The position numbers and the translations under genes were made by a program. The notes below the pieces were generated by a model. The model was not told the origin of the DNA. It ran no database searches and worked only from the letters and a program-made list of their open reading frames with translations. From Lysinibacter cavernae (lineage in GTDB: Bacteria; Actinomycetota; Actinomycetes; Actinomycetales; Microbacteriaceae): a DNA stretch of 64,000 nt. The DNA lies in assembly GCF_011758565.1 (NCBI RefSeq), contig NZ_JAAMOX010000003.1:309512-373511 (forward strand), read 5' to 3'. Positions 27,711 through 35,838 of this stretch are shown here, piece after piece; position 1 is the first letter of the stretch; each line of letters begins with the position of its first letter.

Positions 27711-28535
27711 TTAGCCGCCGACGGCCGACGCATACTGCGCGGCCGCCTGCGAAACGTCAACAACGTAATCGTGCGAGGGGTTGTACCCGGCAATCGCGGA
27801 TTCCCAGTTTGCTTGTTGGGTAAGGTCGCCCCCAACGGCGCAGAGATACGCGGCGGCCGCGAGCGCGGCGTCGTCAATATTATGCGGGTCGGCGACTCCG
27901 TCCGCGTTCCCGTCGACGCCCCATTCTGCCCACGTTTGGGGAATGAACTGCATCGGCCCAACCGCACGGTCCCATTCAGGATCACCGTCTATCCGCCCAC
28001 CGTCGGTATCCCTCATCGCGAGAACGCCATCGCCGTTGAGCGGGATGCCAATAATGTCAGGCCGAGCAACTCCGTCGGGGTAAATAGCCCCCTTGGCAAT
28101 TGTCCCGTGTCCGCTCTCGATGAGCCCAAGGCCTGCGAGGGTGTTCCAACCGATACCGCACGACGGCATCCGCTGAGCGGTCACAAGCGCCGCACCCGCG
28201 TAGGCCGTCAGCGCACGCTCTGGGATGCCGGTTCCTGCGGAAACGGCGGACACCCAACCCGCATCCACGAGTTCAGAAAGCGGGACAGGAGCATCACCAG
28301 GTCGAGAGATTTTGGGAGGTGTCGCAGTGGTCGTCGGGTTACCGTGTGTCTCGGCGGCGGAGTGCTGTGGCACATTCGAGCCAACGGCACCCGTGACCGG
28401 CTCCGGCACCGGCTGAGGAACCAACATCAATCCGACCCCAATAAGCGACGCAACCGCAAACGCTCCCCCGATGACGGCAATGCCACGAACTGTTGGCTTC
28501 CCCTCGCGGGTCAGCCCGAGCATACGGCGACTCAT
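27711..28535 (-). CDS. Membrane-anchored lytic murein transglycosylase
   Basis: 274 aa. N-terminal membrane segment (~20-42), a Pro/Thr-rich spacer, and a C-terminal lytic transglycosylase domain of the MltB/SLT type: GLGLIESGHGTI holds the catalytic Glu, followed by the peptidoglycan-binding AVGPMQFIPQTWAEWG, the acidic DGNADGVADPHNIDDA loop and AIAGYNPSHDYV. It cleaves MurNAc-GlcNAc bonds to anhydromuropeptides. Its start overlaps the stop of the double-HtaA gene by 4 bp, making it the last gene of the heme-uptake operon; it ends ~150 nt before dnaX. Confidence 0.9.
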   Translation of the reverse strand: MSRRMLGLTREGKPTVRGIAVIGGAFAVASLIGVGLMLVPQPVPEPVTGAVGSNVPQHSAAETHGNPTTTATPPKISRPGDAPVPLSELVDAGWVSAVSAGTGIPERALTAYAGAALVTAQRMPSCGIGWNTLAGLGLIESGHGTIAKGAIYPDGVARPDIIGIPLNGDGVLAMRDTDGGRIDGDPEWDRAVGPMQFIPQTWAEWGVDGNADGVADPHNIDDAALAAAAYLCAVGGDLTQQANWESAIAGYNPSHDYVVDVSQAAAQYASAVGG

Positions 28536-31495
28536 GACAAGGGAGGAATCAGCGTGTGCGTTACCGTCGCCGTTGGCCCGCCAAACGAGATCACACCGCT
28601 CGCAACTAATCCGCCCGCGGCCGCGGTGACAACCGTCAGCGCGCCAAGCCCAGCAAGGAGCGCAAACAAGGTCATAATCAGCTCTGCTGAGGACGGCGGA
28701 TCCGCTTGCAGTACCCGAGTCGTGAGCACCGTTCTCTGAATCGTCGTGACCCCCTGTGCCGCACCGGCAGCAGCTTGAGTAACGGAGGCGATGGGTGCCT
28801 TCGTTTTTGGCGTTGGCGTTGGCGGTGTTAGGGCAGTTTGTGTGAGCGCGCTACTGAGCGTCTCGACGGCGGGCGGTATGGTTCCCGCACAGTTACTCAT
28901 GTCGAAGCACACGGTGAGAGGCACCGGAATCTTCGCTCGGTCGCGGGCCCCATCAGAGGTATACCAGTATGCCGACTGGCCCGTCTCAATCTGGAAGGCA
29001 ACAAAGTCGCTTGGGAAGGACCCCCAAAACGCCGAATTCTCAGCGGTGCGGGGTGCCTGATCGTATCGACCACCGCCGAGTGAGTTCTTGACTCCGACGT
29101 ACTCCGGGCTGACCGTAAAGCCGGCGTGCGTGACCGTAATACCGCGAAGGGTGCCAAGCGTCACCATGCGAGGCGAAAGCTCGCGCCACACACTCGCGTC
29201 GTCCATATCTGCCGCGTACCCGCTGCCGATGGCGGTCAGCGTTCCAACACCGTCCGTGACGGTTAGCACGGGATTGGTGGCGGTCCAGTACGTCATCCCG
29301 CCGTAGAAGGCGACCGTAAAGGATCCCTTCCAGCTGATGCTTGCGGAGTTCGTCGACGGATCAACGACGCCGGTACCAGCGGTAAACACCAGTTCGGTGT
29401 TTGTTGTGCTCGTGGTCGAGTTACTTGTGACCGCAGCGCCAGTCCGGTCGAGGCATTTTGTACCCCATGTTGGCGCTTCCCAGGTGCCTGCGGCAGTTGG
29501 CTTTTCGAGGCGCACGTTGCCGTTGCTACTCGAGGCCGAATAGAAGCCATCGGCCTGTGACCATACCCGAGACGCACCGGTGTTCCCAGCGGTACCAGCA
29601 GAGAGAAAGTTACAGCCGCCGAAGTAGGCCCCGCCGTTTGCCTCGTTGTTGATCCCCCAGCGGAAACCCGCGTTTGAGACCGTCCGTTCCACGTCAACGG
29701 GCGTCGTGGATGCCGGCGCTGTCGTGAACGAAACGGTCACAAGCGGATCCGTGTGGTTAAAGAACACCAGCGAATAGCCGGTATCAGGGAGCAGGTCCCC
29801 TGCATCGTGTTGGAACACTGCGTTCCCCTTCGACACGGTAAACGAGCCAAGATAGCGCTGTCCCGGATACACCCAGACCTCGCCTGCAGCCGCACTCGCC
29901 CACGGGACGGATACGCTGAGCGTCCCCGCTGTATCAAGAGGAACAGCAACTCCTGTTGCGCGGGCCGTCGCATCCGTAACGGTTCCGGCAGCGGCCTTCG
30001 TTGCGATGTCGGCCCTGGTCGTGAGGGTCGAGCCTTCGATCGCTTCCGGCGTGACGCGCGGCACAATACTGCCTGGCCGCTTTGGCCCAACGGTGAGTGC
30101 CGCTGCCTCGCTTGTGGCGCTGCCAAGCTCGTTTGTCGCGATGACGCGGTAGCGGTCGCCCGTGTTGTCAAGCTGTGCGGTCACCGTCAGGCTTGCGGTT
30201 GACCCGCCCTGCACTGGAGTCCAGGTGCTGCCGTCGCTGCTTCGTTGCCACGCGTAGTCAAGGCCAGGCCCGCCGGAAAACTGCGTGTCAAACGTGACCG
30301 TGGCCCAATCGGAGGCCGTCTGCGACCGCGGCTGAGTGACAACGGAGGGCGCTTCCGTCACGATGTCTTCAAACGTCAGGCTCAGCGGCAGGGTCGCCTT
30401 TCGGGGCTGCAGGCTGTTGGCACCACCATCTGTGGTGTACCAGTACGACGACTGTCCTGTCAGCATTTGGTAGTCGTTGAACTCTCTCGGGAACGACCCC
30501 CACCACGCCGCGTTCGCGGAAGTCTTGGCCGCTTGCGGGTTGCGGCCGGCGGTGTCGGCAGCGACGCCAAGAAAGTCGGGGGTAACCGTAAACCCGTTCT
30601 CGGTTATGGTTACGCCGCTGAGCGTTGCGAGGGTCGCTGTTCGGGTCGGGATGCTGTTCCACACGCTCGCATCGTCCATGTCGGCGCCGTACCCAGAGAA
30701 TATTGCCGTCACGGTGCCAATTCCGTTGGCGGCGACGGTGAGTACGGGATCCGTCACGCTCCAGTACGTCATGCCACCGTAGTAGGCGACCGTGAACGAT
30801 CCCTTCCATTGGATGCTCGCGGTACCGGCAACCGGATCGACGGTTCCCGTTCCGTTGGTGAGCTGAACGATAGACCTGGTGTACGAATCCGCGGCGTTTG
30901 ATGTTTTACCGTTGACCGATACGCCCTCCGGTGTGTGACATTTTGTGGCCCACGTTGGCGAGATGGTCAGAGCACCGGAGGCATCCGGCTTCAGAATAGA
31001 GACGTTGCCCTGCTCTGGCGAGTAGAAACGTGAAAGGCCGTTCTTCTCTCCCCACACTTGGGACCCGCCAGCATCTCCTGCGATGCCAGCGCTCAGGAAG
31101 TTGCATCCACCGAAGTACGAACCGCCACTCGACTCGTTGTTGATACCCCACCGAAATACCGCATTCTCGACGGGCCTCGGTGCGGCTACAACTGAATCGG
31201 CCACCGCGGTTTCTGCGCCGGCGACGCTGGGTTCGTCCGGCACACGATCCGCTGGAGGTTCGGTTGCCTGTGGTTCGGCCGGTTCGGCCGGTTCGGACAG
31301 CTTCGGTTTGGATTCGCCGACGTCGGTCGTTGACTGATTTGCGCCGGTTGAGGGAACGGCCTGCTCTGGGCTCGTGTCGAGCTGCTCGACCGCGTTTGAG
31401 TCGCTTCCTCCCTTGTCAACGGCCGACGCAGCGGTCACGGGGGCGAGAGCAATGATGAGCGCGGCCGCGGCAGCTGCCACAAGCGTCAGCTTCAT
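28532..31495 (-). CDS. Surface heme-binding protein with two HtaA domains
   Basis: 987 aa from the ATG at 31495, which overlaps the upstream stop by 4 bp (ATGA). Signal peptide (1-~26), an acidic Pro/Glu spacer, HtaA domain 1 (~110-355; FRWGINNESSGGSYFGGCNF, YYGGMTYWSV, SGYGADMDD), an Ig-like domain (~365-455), a linker domain, HtaA domain 2 (~607-850; FRWGINNEANGGAYFGGCNF, FYGGMTYW) and a C-terminal membrane helix (~930-960). HtaA domains bind heme at the surface of Corynebacterium and pass it to HmuT. I see no sortase motif; the membrane helix is the anchor. Specific ligand residues were not assigned. Confidence 0.88.
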   Translation of the reverse strand: MKLTLVAAAAAALIIALAPVTAASAVDKGGSDSNAVEQLDTSPEQAVPSTGANQSTTDVGESKPKLSEPAEPAEPQATEPPADRVPDEPSVAGAETAVADSVVAAPRPVENAVFRWGINNESSGGSYFGGCNFLSAGIAGDAGGSQVWGEKNGLSRFYSPEQGNVSILKPDASGALTISPTWATKCHTPEGVSVNGKTSNAADSYTRSIVQLTNGTGTVDPVAGTASIQWKGSFTVAYYGGMTYWSVTDPVLTVAANGIGTVTAIFSGYGADMDDASVWNSIPTRTATLATLSGVTITENGFTVTPDFLGVAADTAGRNPQAAKTSANAAWWGSFPREFNDYQMLTGQSSYWYTTDGGANSLQPRKATLPLSLTFEDIVTEAPSVVTQPRSQTASDWATVTFDTQFSGGPGLDYAWQRSSDGSTWTPVQGGSTASLTVTAQLDNTGDRYRVIATNELGSATSEAAALTVGPKRPGSIVPRVTPEAIEGSTLTTRADIATKAAAGTVTDATARATGVAVPLDTAGTLSVSVPWASAAAGEVWVYPGQRYLGSFTVSKGNAVFQHDAGDLLPDTGYSLVFFNHTDPLVTVSFTTAPASTTPVDVERTVSNAGFRWGINNEANGGAYFGGCNFLSAGTAGNTGASRVWSQADGFYSASSSNGNVRLEKPTAAGTWEAPTWGTKCLDRTGAAVTSNSTTSTTNTELVFTAGTGVVDPSTNSASISWKGSFTVAFYGGMTYWTATNPVLTVTDGVGTLTAIGSGYAADMDDASVWRELSPRMVTLGTLRGITVTHAGFTVSPEYVGVKNSLGGGRYDQAPRTAENSAFWGSFPSDFVAFQIETGQSAYWYTSDGARDRAKIPVPLTVCFDMSNCAGTIPPAVETLSSALTQTALTPPTPTPKTKAPIASVTQAAAGAAQGVTTIQRTVLTTRVLQADPPSSAELIMTLFALLAGLGALTVVTAAAGGLVASGVISFGGPTATVTHTLIPPLS

Positions 31496-32466
31496 GGCGT
31501 TGGACCCGCGTCGACCGGTTCCGAGGCCGGCACAGGTGGCGAGGTATCCACGTTGCCCGGCTGCAGACTCCCCAACGTCACGGCGGCCTTCTTGCGGCTC
31601 GACAGGACGGCCCACACGAGGAACGCGATTGCCCCAACGACGAGCACTCCAACCCCAACGATGACCCACAGCAGAATCCCGATGAGTTGCTCGTCACCAG
31701 ACTCGGCGGCTTTGGCTTGCACAACCTCCGTCTTTTCTTCCGTGATGGTTGTGCTTGACGGCGTCGGAACCGGAACCTCAACGAGCTCGGCGGGGGCAGG
31801 CAACACGGCACCGCTCGCTCCTGCCACTCCGGTGTCGCCGTAAAGGTCAGTGAAGCTCACCGGAGTGAAGGTCTCATTATTCGCATTCTTGACACCGTGC
31901 GCGCCAACCGTGATGATGCCACACTGCACCTGAAGGCAATTCACCTCACCTGGATTCCCCTCACGGTCGAGCGAGGTGAACACTGCGCCTGGAACACTCA
32001 TCGTTGTTGACCAGGTACCGTCGGCTGCGAGTTCGCCTCCGTTTGCGGCGTAGGCGGTTGAACTGCCTGGGAACGTCACAAAGTTTGCATAGCCAACGGG
32101 ATTAACTTCATCATCTGGCACGTATCGATAGTTGGAGCCGGTGATTCCGCCCTGGCTTGGTTCCCAGCCAGGACCAGAAACCCAGCCGAACAGCACGTAG
32201 ATACCGCCAAATCCGTTGACCACAGATTGAAACCCGGTTCCCGAAAGCCGAAGCGTCGTGAGGTAGGTGGGGTCTGCGACGCCAACAAGGTCTGCGCGAC
32301 CCTCGACCGTGACCGAGACGTTGCCTGCGGCACTGGCAGGAGATGCTGGCCCGATGGATGCGGTGAGCACGGTTGCCGCGGCGGCAAGAAGCAGGGAAGC
32401 ACAGGCTCCCGCCAACACGCGGCGGATAGGGCCGTGGCTCGACGGACCTCTGTTGAGCAGCGTCAT
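31492..32466 (-). CDS. Membrane-anchored surface protein of the heme operon (HtaB-position)
   Basis: 324 aa. Signal peptide (1-~47), an extracellular beta-rich domain (~48-215) starting SVTVEGRADLVGVADP and containing two Cys (NCLQVQCGIITVGAHG), a Pro/Thr spacer, a C-terminal membrane helix (~250-280) and a short cytoplasmic tail. The fold resembles the Ig-like insert of the divergent 1189-residue protein (GTGFTGPAAANGTYVVL versus GTGFQSVVNGFGGIYVLF). It overlaps hmuV and the double-HtaA gene by 4 bp each, so a role in heme capture or relay is likely. I did not recognise an HtaA domain in it. Confidence 0.78.
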   Translation of the reverse strand: MTLLNRGPSSHGPIRRVLAGACASLLLAAAATVLTASIGPASPASAAGNVSVTVEGRADLVGVADPTYLTTLRLSGTGFQSVVNGFGGIYVLFGWVSGPGWEPSQGGITGSNYRYVPDDEVNPVGYANFVTFPGSSTAYAANGGELAADGTWSTTMSVPGAVFTSLDREGNPGEVNCLQVQCGIITVGAHGVKNANNETFTPVSFTDLYGDTGVAGASGAVLPAPAELVEVPVPTPSSTTITEEKTEVVQAKAAESGDEQLIGILLWVIVGVGVLVVGAIAFLVWAVLSSRKKAAVTLGSLQPGNVDTSPPVPASEPVDAGPTP

Positions 32467-33347
32467 AAGACTGATTCCTTTCGTGCTGCGGCTCCCGCAG
32501 CAAACCGGGCGTCGTGACGCACGGGAATGATAAGCGTTGCGCCAGAAACGGGATGGGTCATGATTTCGACCGCCTGTTCGTACACTGCCCCGATACGTTC
32601 AGCGGTGAGTACTTCTGACGGGGTTCCGTGTGCCACAATCGCTCCCCGGGACAGGAGCGCGATACGGTCGGCGTAGGCCGCAGCAAGGTTGAGGTCGTGC
32701 AGCACAACGACGACCGCATCCCCCGCCCGCGCCCGGTCGCGAGCCAGGCGAAGCACATCCTCTTGGTGGCGAAGGTCAAGTGCTGCGGTTGGTTCGTCAA
32801 GCAGCAGGACGCCGGTTCGCTGGGCGAGGATTCGCGCAAACGACGACCGAGCCCGCTCGCCGCCAGAAAGGGAGGGCACCCGCCGCTGGCGAAAGCGCTC
32901 GATGTCGGTTAGGGCAAGCGCCTCGGCAACGGCTTCGTCATCTTCGTCCTCGCGAACAGTTCGCTGCCACGGGGCGCGTCCCATCTCAACGACCTGCTCA
33001 ACAGTGAACGGGAAGAACACGCCGTTATCTTGCAATAGAACAGCCCGCCGCTGGGACAGCTCCCTGAGCCGCCAGTCTTCGATACGTCTGCCAGCAATGC
33101 GCACCTCACCGCCGGAACGAGCCTGGTCGCCAGTGATAGCCGAGAGCAACGTCGATTTCCCGGCACCGTTCGGGCCGATGAGTGCAAGGACCTCGCCGGC
33201 AGAAACACCAATGCTTGCGTCGGTCAAGATCTGTTTCCCGTCAATGCGCACCGAGATGTTGGTCGCTTCGATTGCGGCAACACCCTCGGTCAGCGGCTCG
33301 GGGAGCTGGGCCCTTGGCCGGCCACCGAATATCGCGCTCACGCCCAT
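32463..33347 (-). CDS. hmuV: Heme ABC transporter ATP-binding protein HmuV
   Basis: 294 aa. ATPase of the FecCD-type heme importer. Walker A IGPNGAGKST at ~53-62, Q-loop LLQDNGVFFPFTVEQVVEMG, signature SLSGGERARSSFARILAQ, Walker B GVLLLDEPTAALDLRHQ, and switch His in VVVLHDLNLAAAYADRI. The spacing and the HQ-loop resemble heme/iron-siderophore ATPases. It overlaps hmuU by 10 bp and the next surface-protein gene by 4 bp. Confidence 0.94.
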   Translation of the reverse strand: MGVSAIFGGRPRAQLPEPLTEGVAAIEATNISVRIDGKQILTDASIGVSAGEVLALIGPNGAGKSTLLSAITGDQARSGGEVRIAGRRIEDWRLRELSQRRAVLLQDNGVFFPFTVEQVVEMGRAPWQRTVREDEDDEAVAEALALTDIERFRQRRVPSLSGGERARSSFARILAQRTGVLLLDEPTAALDLRHQEDVLRLARDRARAGDAVVVVLHDLNLAAAYADRIALLSRGAIVAHGTPSEVLTAERIGAVYEQAVEIMTHPVSGATLIIPVRHDARFAAGAAARKESVL

Positions 33348-34465
33348 CCCCCAGCTCGTTTCCGCGCCCGGCGAAGCAGCCAGAAGAAGAACGGCCCGCC
33401 AACGAGTGAGGTGAGCATCCCAATGGGGAGGTCTGCCATCGGCACAGCCGTGCGGGCAACGAGGTCGGCACTCAACAAGAGGAGGGACCCACCAAGCACG
33501 CTCGCAATGAGCAGCGGCAGATGGGCTGGGCCGATGACCATACGCATGAGGTGCGGGATGACGAGGCCAACAAACGCGATGATGCCGGCAAACGCGACGG
33601 CGGCTCCAACGAGCAGCGCCGTGATCACGATGACAACGATGCGCAGTAGCTCAACGTTCACGCCGAGATGACGAGCGCTCTTCTCCCCAAGTGACAGCAG
33701 GTCGAGTCTGCGCGCAACAAAGAATGAGGCGATAATCCCGAAGGCGATCAGGGGAAAGATGATGCCAAACTGTTGCCAGCGCGAGCCGTTGAGGCTCCCA
33801 AGCTGCCAGAACACGATTTGCTCTCGAGCGGCCTGATCCCCAAGGAACGTGAGGAACGCGAGCCCGGCCCCTGTGAAGGCGTTAATCGCGATACCGGTGA
33901 GCACAAGGGTCACAATCTCAGTTTTACCGCCGGCACGGCTCATGAGATACACGAGCATGGTTGCAACGAGGCCAGCGAGGAACGCGGTGACCGCGATGGT
34001 CCACTCGCCGAAGAAGGACCAGCCAAAGACGATGGTTGCTGATGCCCCGAGCGCGGCGCCTGAGGAGACACCAACCACGCCGGGTTCCGCAAGCGGATTG
34101 CCAAAAATGGCCTGCATGAGCATGCCAGCAGTTGCGAGGGCGGCGCCAATCACGATGGCCATGGCAACGCGCGGAAAGCGGATGTTCCAAAGCGCGTTAT
34201 TGCCGTTTGCGTGGCTTGGCATCGGCCCAATATCCAGGCCAATTGCGTGCATAATCGACCCAAAGACTTCGCTCGGCGATACATAGAGTTGACCCGTCCC
34301 CGCCGAAACGAGGGCCATGATGACCAACGCGATACCAAGGCCTGCAAACAGGATGGTCCTTCGCATGGCCAGCTTGCGCGGCTCATCAAGGTCAATCACG
34401 ATCTCTGGATCAGAACTCGGGATGCGAACCGGTTTCAGCTCAACCGTTTTACTCAATCGGGCCAC
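33338..34465 (-). CDS. hmuU: Heme ABC transporter permease HmuU (FecCD family)
   Basis: 375 aa from the GTG at 34465, directly behind a GGAGGAGA stretch; the start overlaps hmuT by 17 bp. About ten membrane helices typical of FecCD/BtuC permeases, with family motifs IRFPRVAMAIVIGAALATAG, GNPLAEPGVVGVSSGAALG, QLGSLNGSRWQQ, GVNVELLRIVVIV, FVGLVIPHLMRMVIGPAHL and ADLPIGMLTSLVGGPFFFWLL. Imports heme (or possibly ferric siderophore) across the membrane with HmuT and HmuV. Confidence 0.94.
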   Translation of the reverse strand: MARLSKTVELKPVRIPSSDPEIVIDLDEPRKLAMRRTILFAGLGIALVIMALVSAGTGQLYVSPSEVFGSIMHAIGLDIGPMPSHANGNNALWNIRFPRVAMAIVIGAALATAGMLMQAIFGNPLAEPGVVGVSSGAALGASATIVFGWSFFGEWTIAVTAFLAGLVATMLVYLMSRAGGKTEIVTLVLTGIAINAFTGAGLAFLTFLGDQAAREQIVFWQLGSLNGSRWQQFGIIFPLIAFGIIASFFVARRLDLLSLGEKSARHLGVNVELLRIVVIVITALLVGAAVAFAGIIAFVGLVIPHLMRMVIGPAHLPLLIASVLGGSLLLLSADLVARTAVPMADLPIGMLTSLVGGPFFFWLLRRARKRAGGWA

Positions 34466-35585
34466 TCTCCTCCGGGGCATAGATGGCGCGGGCAAGTGCG
34501 TCGACCACGGCTGGGCTCCGCGGGCCAAAGCTCAAGATTTCGTAGTCGCTCATGTCGACGATGCGTCGATGTTGGCCGGCGGGGGTTTCCGCGACTGCTG
34601 GAATGCGCTCAAGCAGCCCATCCACTCCTCCTACCGATTCGAGGCCCTTTGTCATCATGAGGATGAGGTCTGGTTGCGCATCAACAAGGGCTTCGGCCGT
34701 CATCGGGCGCATGCCTTGCCACCCAATTTCGGTCGCGACATCCACCCCGCCGAGGCTTGTGATGAGCGAATCCGTTCCGGAGCCCGTTCCGAAGATGTAG
34801 TAGATGCCGGCATTGCCCCGTGCGTACAGGAAGATAATGCGGGGGCGGTCGGCAACGTTTGTTGGCGTGATGGAGGCAACGTCGGAAACGACCGCGTCGA
34901 GGTCGGTCTGCACCCTGAGCTTCAGCGCTTCGCCCTGCTCTGGAACGCCGAGCGCGCTGGCGACGACGTCGATGATCTCGCCGGTGTTCTCAAGGTTTCG
35001 CTCTGGCGTCACGACAACAACGGGGATACCTGAGTCGCGCATCTGCAGGATGACGTCCCACGGGCCGATCGATGAATCGGTGATGATGACGCTTGGTTCG
35101 AGCGAGAGAATGGCTTCCCCGTTGAGCTCGTGGCCGTTTTGGGTCACGAGCGGAAGATTTTTTGCCTCGTCAAATCCGGTTGACGTATCGCGCCCAACGA
35201 CGTTGTCACCGAGGCCAAGCCCAAAGACGGTCGCCGCAAGCGAGCCGTAAATATCGAGGGCAAGGATGCGGCTCGTATCGGTGATCGTCACCTCGGTGCC
35301 CTGATTATCGGTTACGGTAACGGGCAGCTGAGACGTGACCGTGTCGGCAACGGGCGTGATACTCGTGTTGCCAAGGCAGCCGCTCGACTCACCAACCCAC
35401 TCGCGGGGGTTGCTGATGGTCTTGAGTTCGGTCAGCGGGGTGTCGGCCCCTGCGCATCCGCTTGCGGAGCCGCTTGAGGCCTCAGTGCTACTACATCCGG
35501 TCAGAGCGAGTGCGGCGAGCGCAAGAGCGGCGATCGCGGTCCGAACCCGACGTTTTGGCGTCGTGCGGGCATGACAAATAATCAT
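34449..35585 (-). CDS. hmuT: Heme-binding lipoprotein HmuT
   Basis: 378 aa from the ATG at 35585. Signal peptide with lipobox LALTGC, so it is a membrane-tethered substrate-binding lipoprotein. Class III periplasmic-binding fold: RILALDIYGSLAATVFGLGL, VVGRDTSTGFDEAKNLPLVTQ, LSLEPSVIITDSSIGP, RPMTAEALVDAQPDLILMMTKG. Family knowledge places a heme-ligating His/Tyr pair in HmuT; candidates include the Tyr in LDIYGS, but this is not certain. First gene of the operon, downstream of DtxR/IdeR-like operators. Confidence 0.92.
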   Translation of the reverse strand: MIICHARTTPKRRVRTAIAALALAALALTGCSSTEASSGSASGCAGADTPLTELKTISNPREWVGESSGCLGNTSITPVADTVTSQLPVTVTDNQGTEVTITDTSRILALDIYGSLAATVFGLGLGDNVVGRDTSTGFDEAKNLPLVTQNGHELNGEAILSLEPSVIITDSSIGPWDVILQMRDSGIPVVVVTPERNLENTGEIIDVVASALGVPEQGEALKLRVQTDLDAVVSDVASITPTNVADRPRIIFLYARGNAGIYYIFGTGSGTDSLITSLGGVDVATEIGWQGMRPMTAEALVDAQPDLILMMTKGLESVGGVDGLLERIPAVAETPAGQHRRIVDMSDYEILSFGPRSPAVVDALARAIYAPEESGPIE

Positions 35586-35665
35586 GAAAACAATCTGTTC
35601 TGTTTCGAGTGAGAACCGGCTCCTGGCCGGGATTGCCGCGCGTATTCGGGGCACAACCTCTAGAC

Positions 35666-35695
35666 ACGTTAGCTGAGCCTAACCTCAGAAGTCAA
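35666..35695 (-). promoter_or_regulatory. Putative hmuT promoter overlapped by IdeR-like box
   Basis: On the minus strand, TTGACT (35695-35690) as -35 and TAACGT (35671-35666, fitting TANNNT) as -10 with an 18-nt spacer. The IdeR-like box at 35669-35687 covers the spacer and -10, where a bound repressor would block RNA polymerase. Confidence 0.5.
35669..35687. promoter_or_regulatory. DtxR/IdeR-like iron box 1
   Basis: TTAGCTGAGCCTAACCTCA matches 16 of 19 positions of the DtxR/IdeR consensus TTAGGTTAGCCTAACCTAA. It overlaps the presumed hmuT promoter, consistent with Fe(II)-dependent repression of the heme operon. Confidence 0.82.
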
Positions 35696-35698
35696 TCT

Positions 35699-35727
35699 TT
35701 TAATTAGGCTTGCCTCTCCTAATTAAA
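35699..35727. promoter_or_regulatory. 29-bp palindrome containing IdeR-like box 2
   Basis: Perfect 10-bp arms TTTAATTAGG (35699-35708) and CCTAATTAAA (35718-35727) around 9 nt. Inside, 35704-35722 (TTAGGCTTGCCTCTCCTAA) matches 15 of 19 bases of the DtxR/IdeR consensus. It is midway between the divergent hmuT and HtaA/FN3 genes. Confidence 0.78.
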
Positions 35728-35728
35728 C

Positions 35729-35747
35729 TTAGGCTAAGCTAACCCAT
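35729..35747. promoter_or_regulatory. DtxR/IdeR-like iron box 3
   Basis: TTAGGCTAAGCTAACCCAT matches 14 of 19 bases of the consensus. It lies on the side of the plus-strand HtaA/FN3 gene and overlaps the ATG at 35746, which argues that translation really starts further down, at the GTG at 35839. Confidence 0.65.
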
Positions 35748-35838
35748 GATTATGGCCGTATTTGGCTGCCCTCCCCCACCAACGTCTCTCGGAATCTCGT
35801 TTCGGGCGGCGCACCATCCCACTCATCCTGGAGTCATA

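Noticed and set aside
28532..31495. Sortase signal on the double-HtaA protein
   Set aside because: The C-terminus has a hydrophobic helix but no LPxTG/LAxTG-like pentapeptide before it and no basic tail after it.
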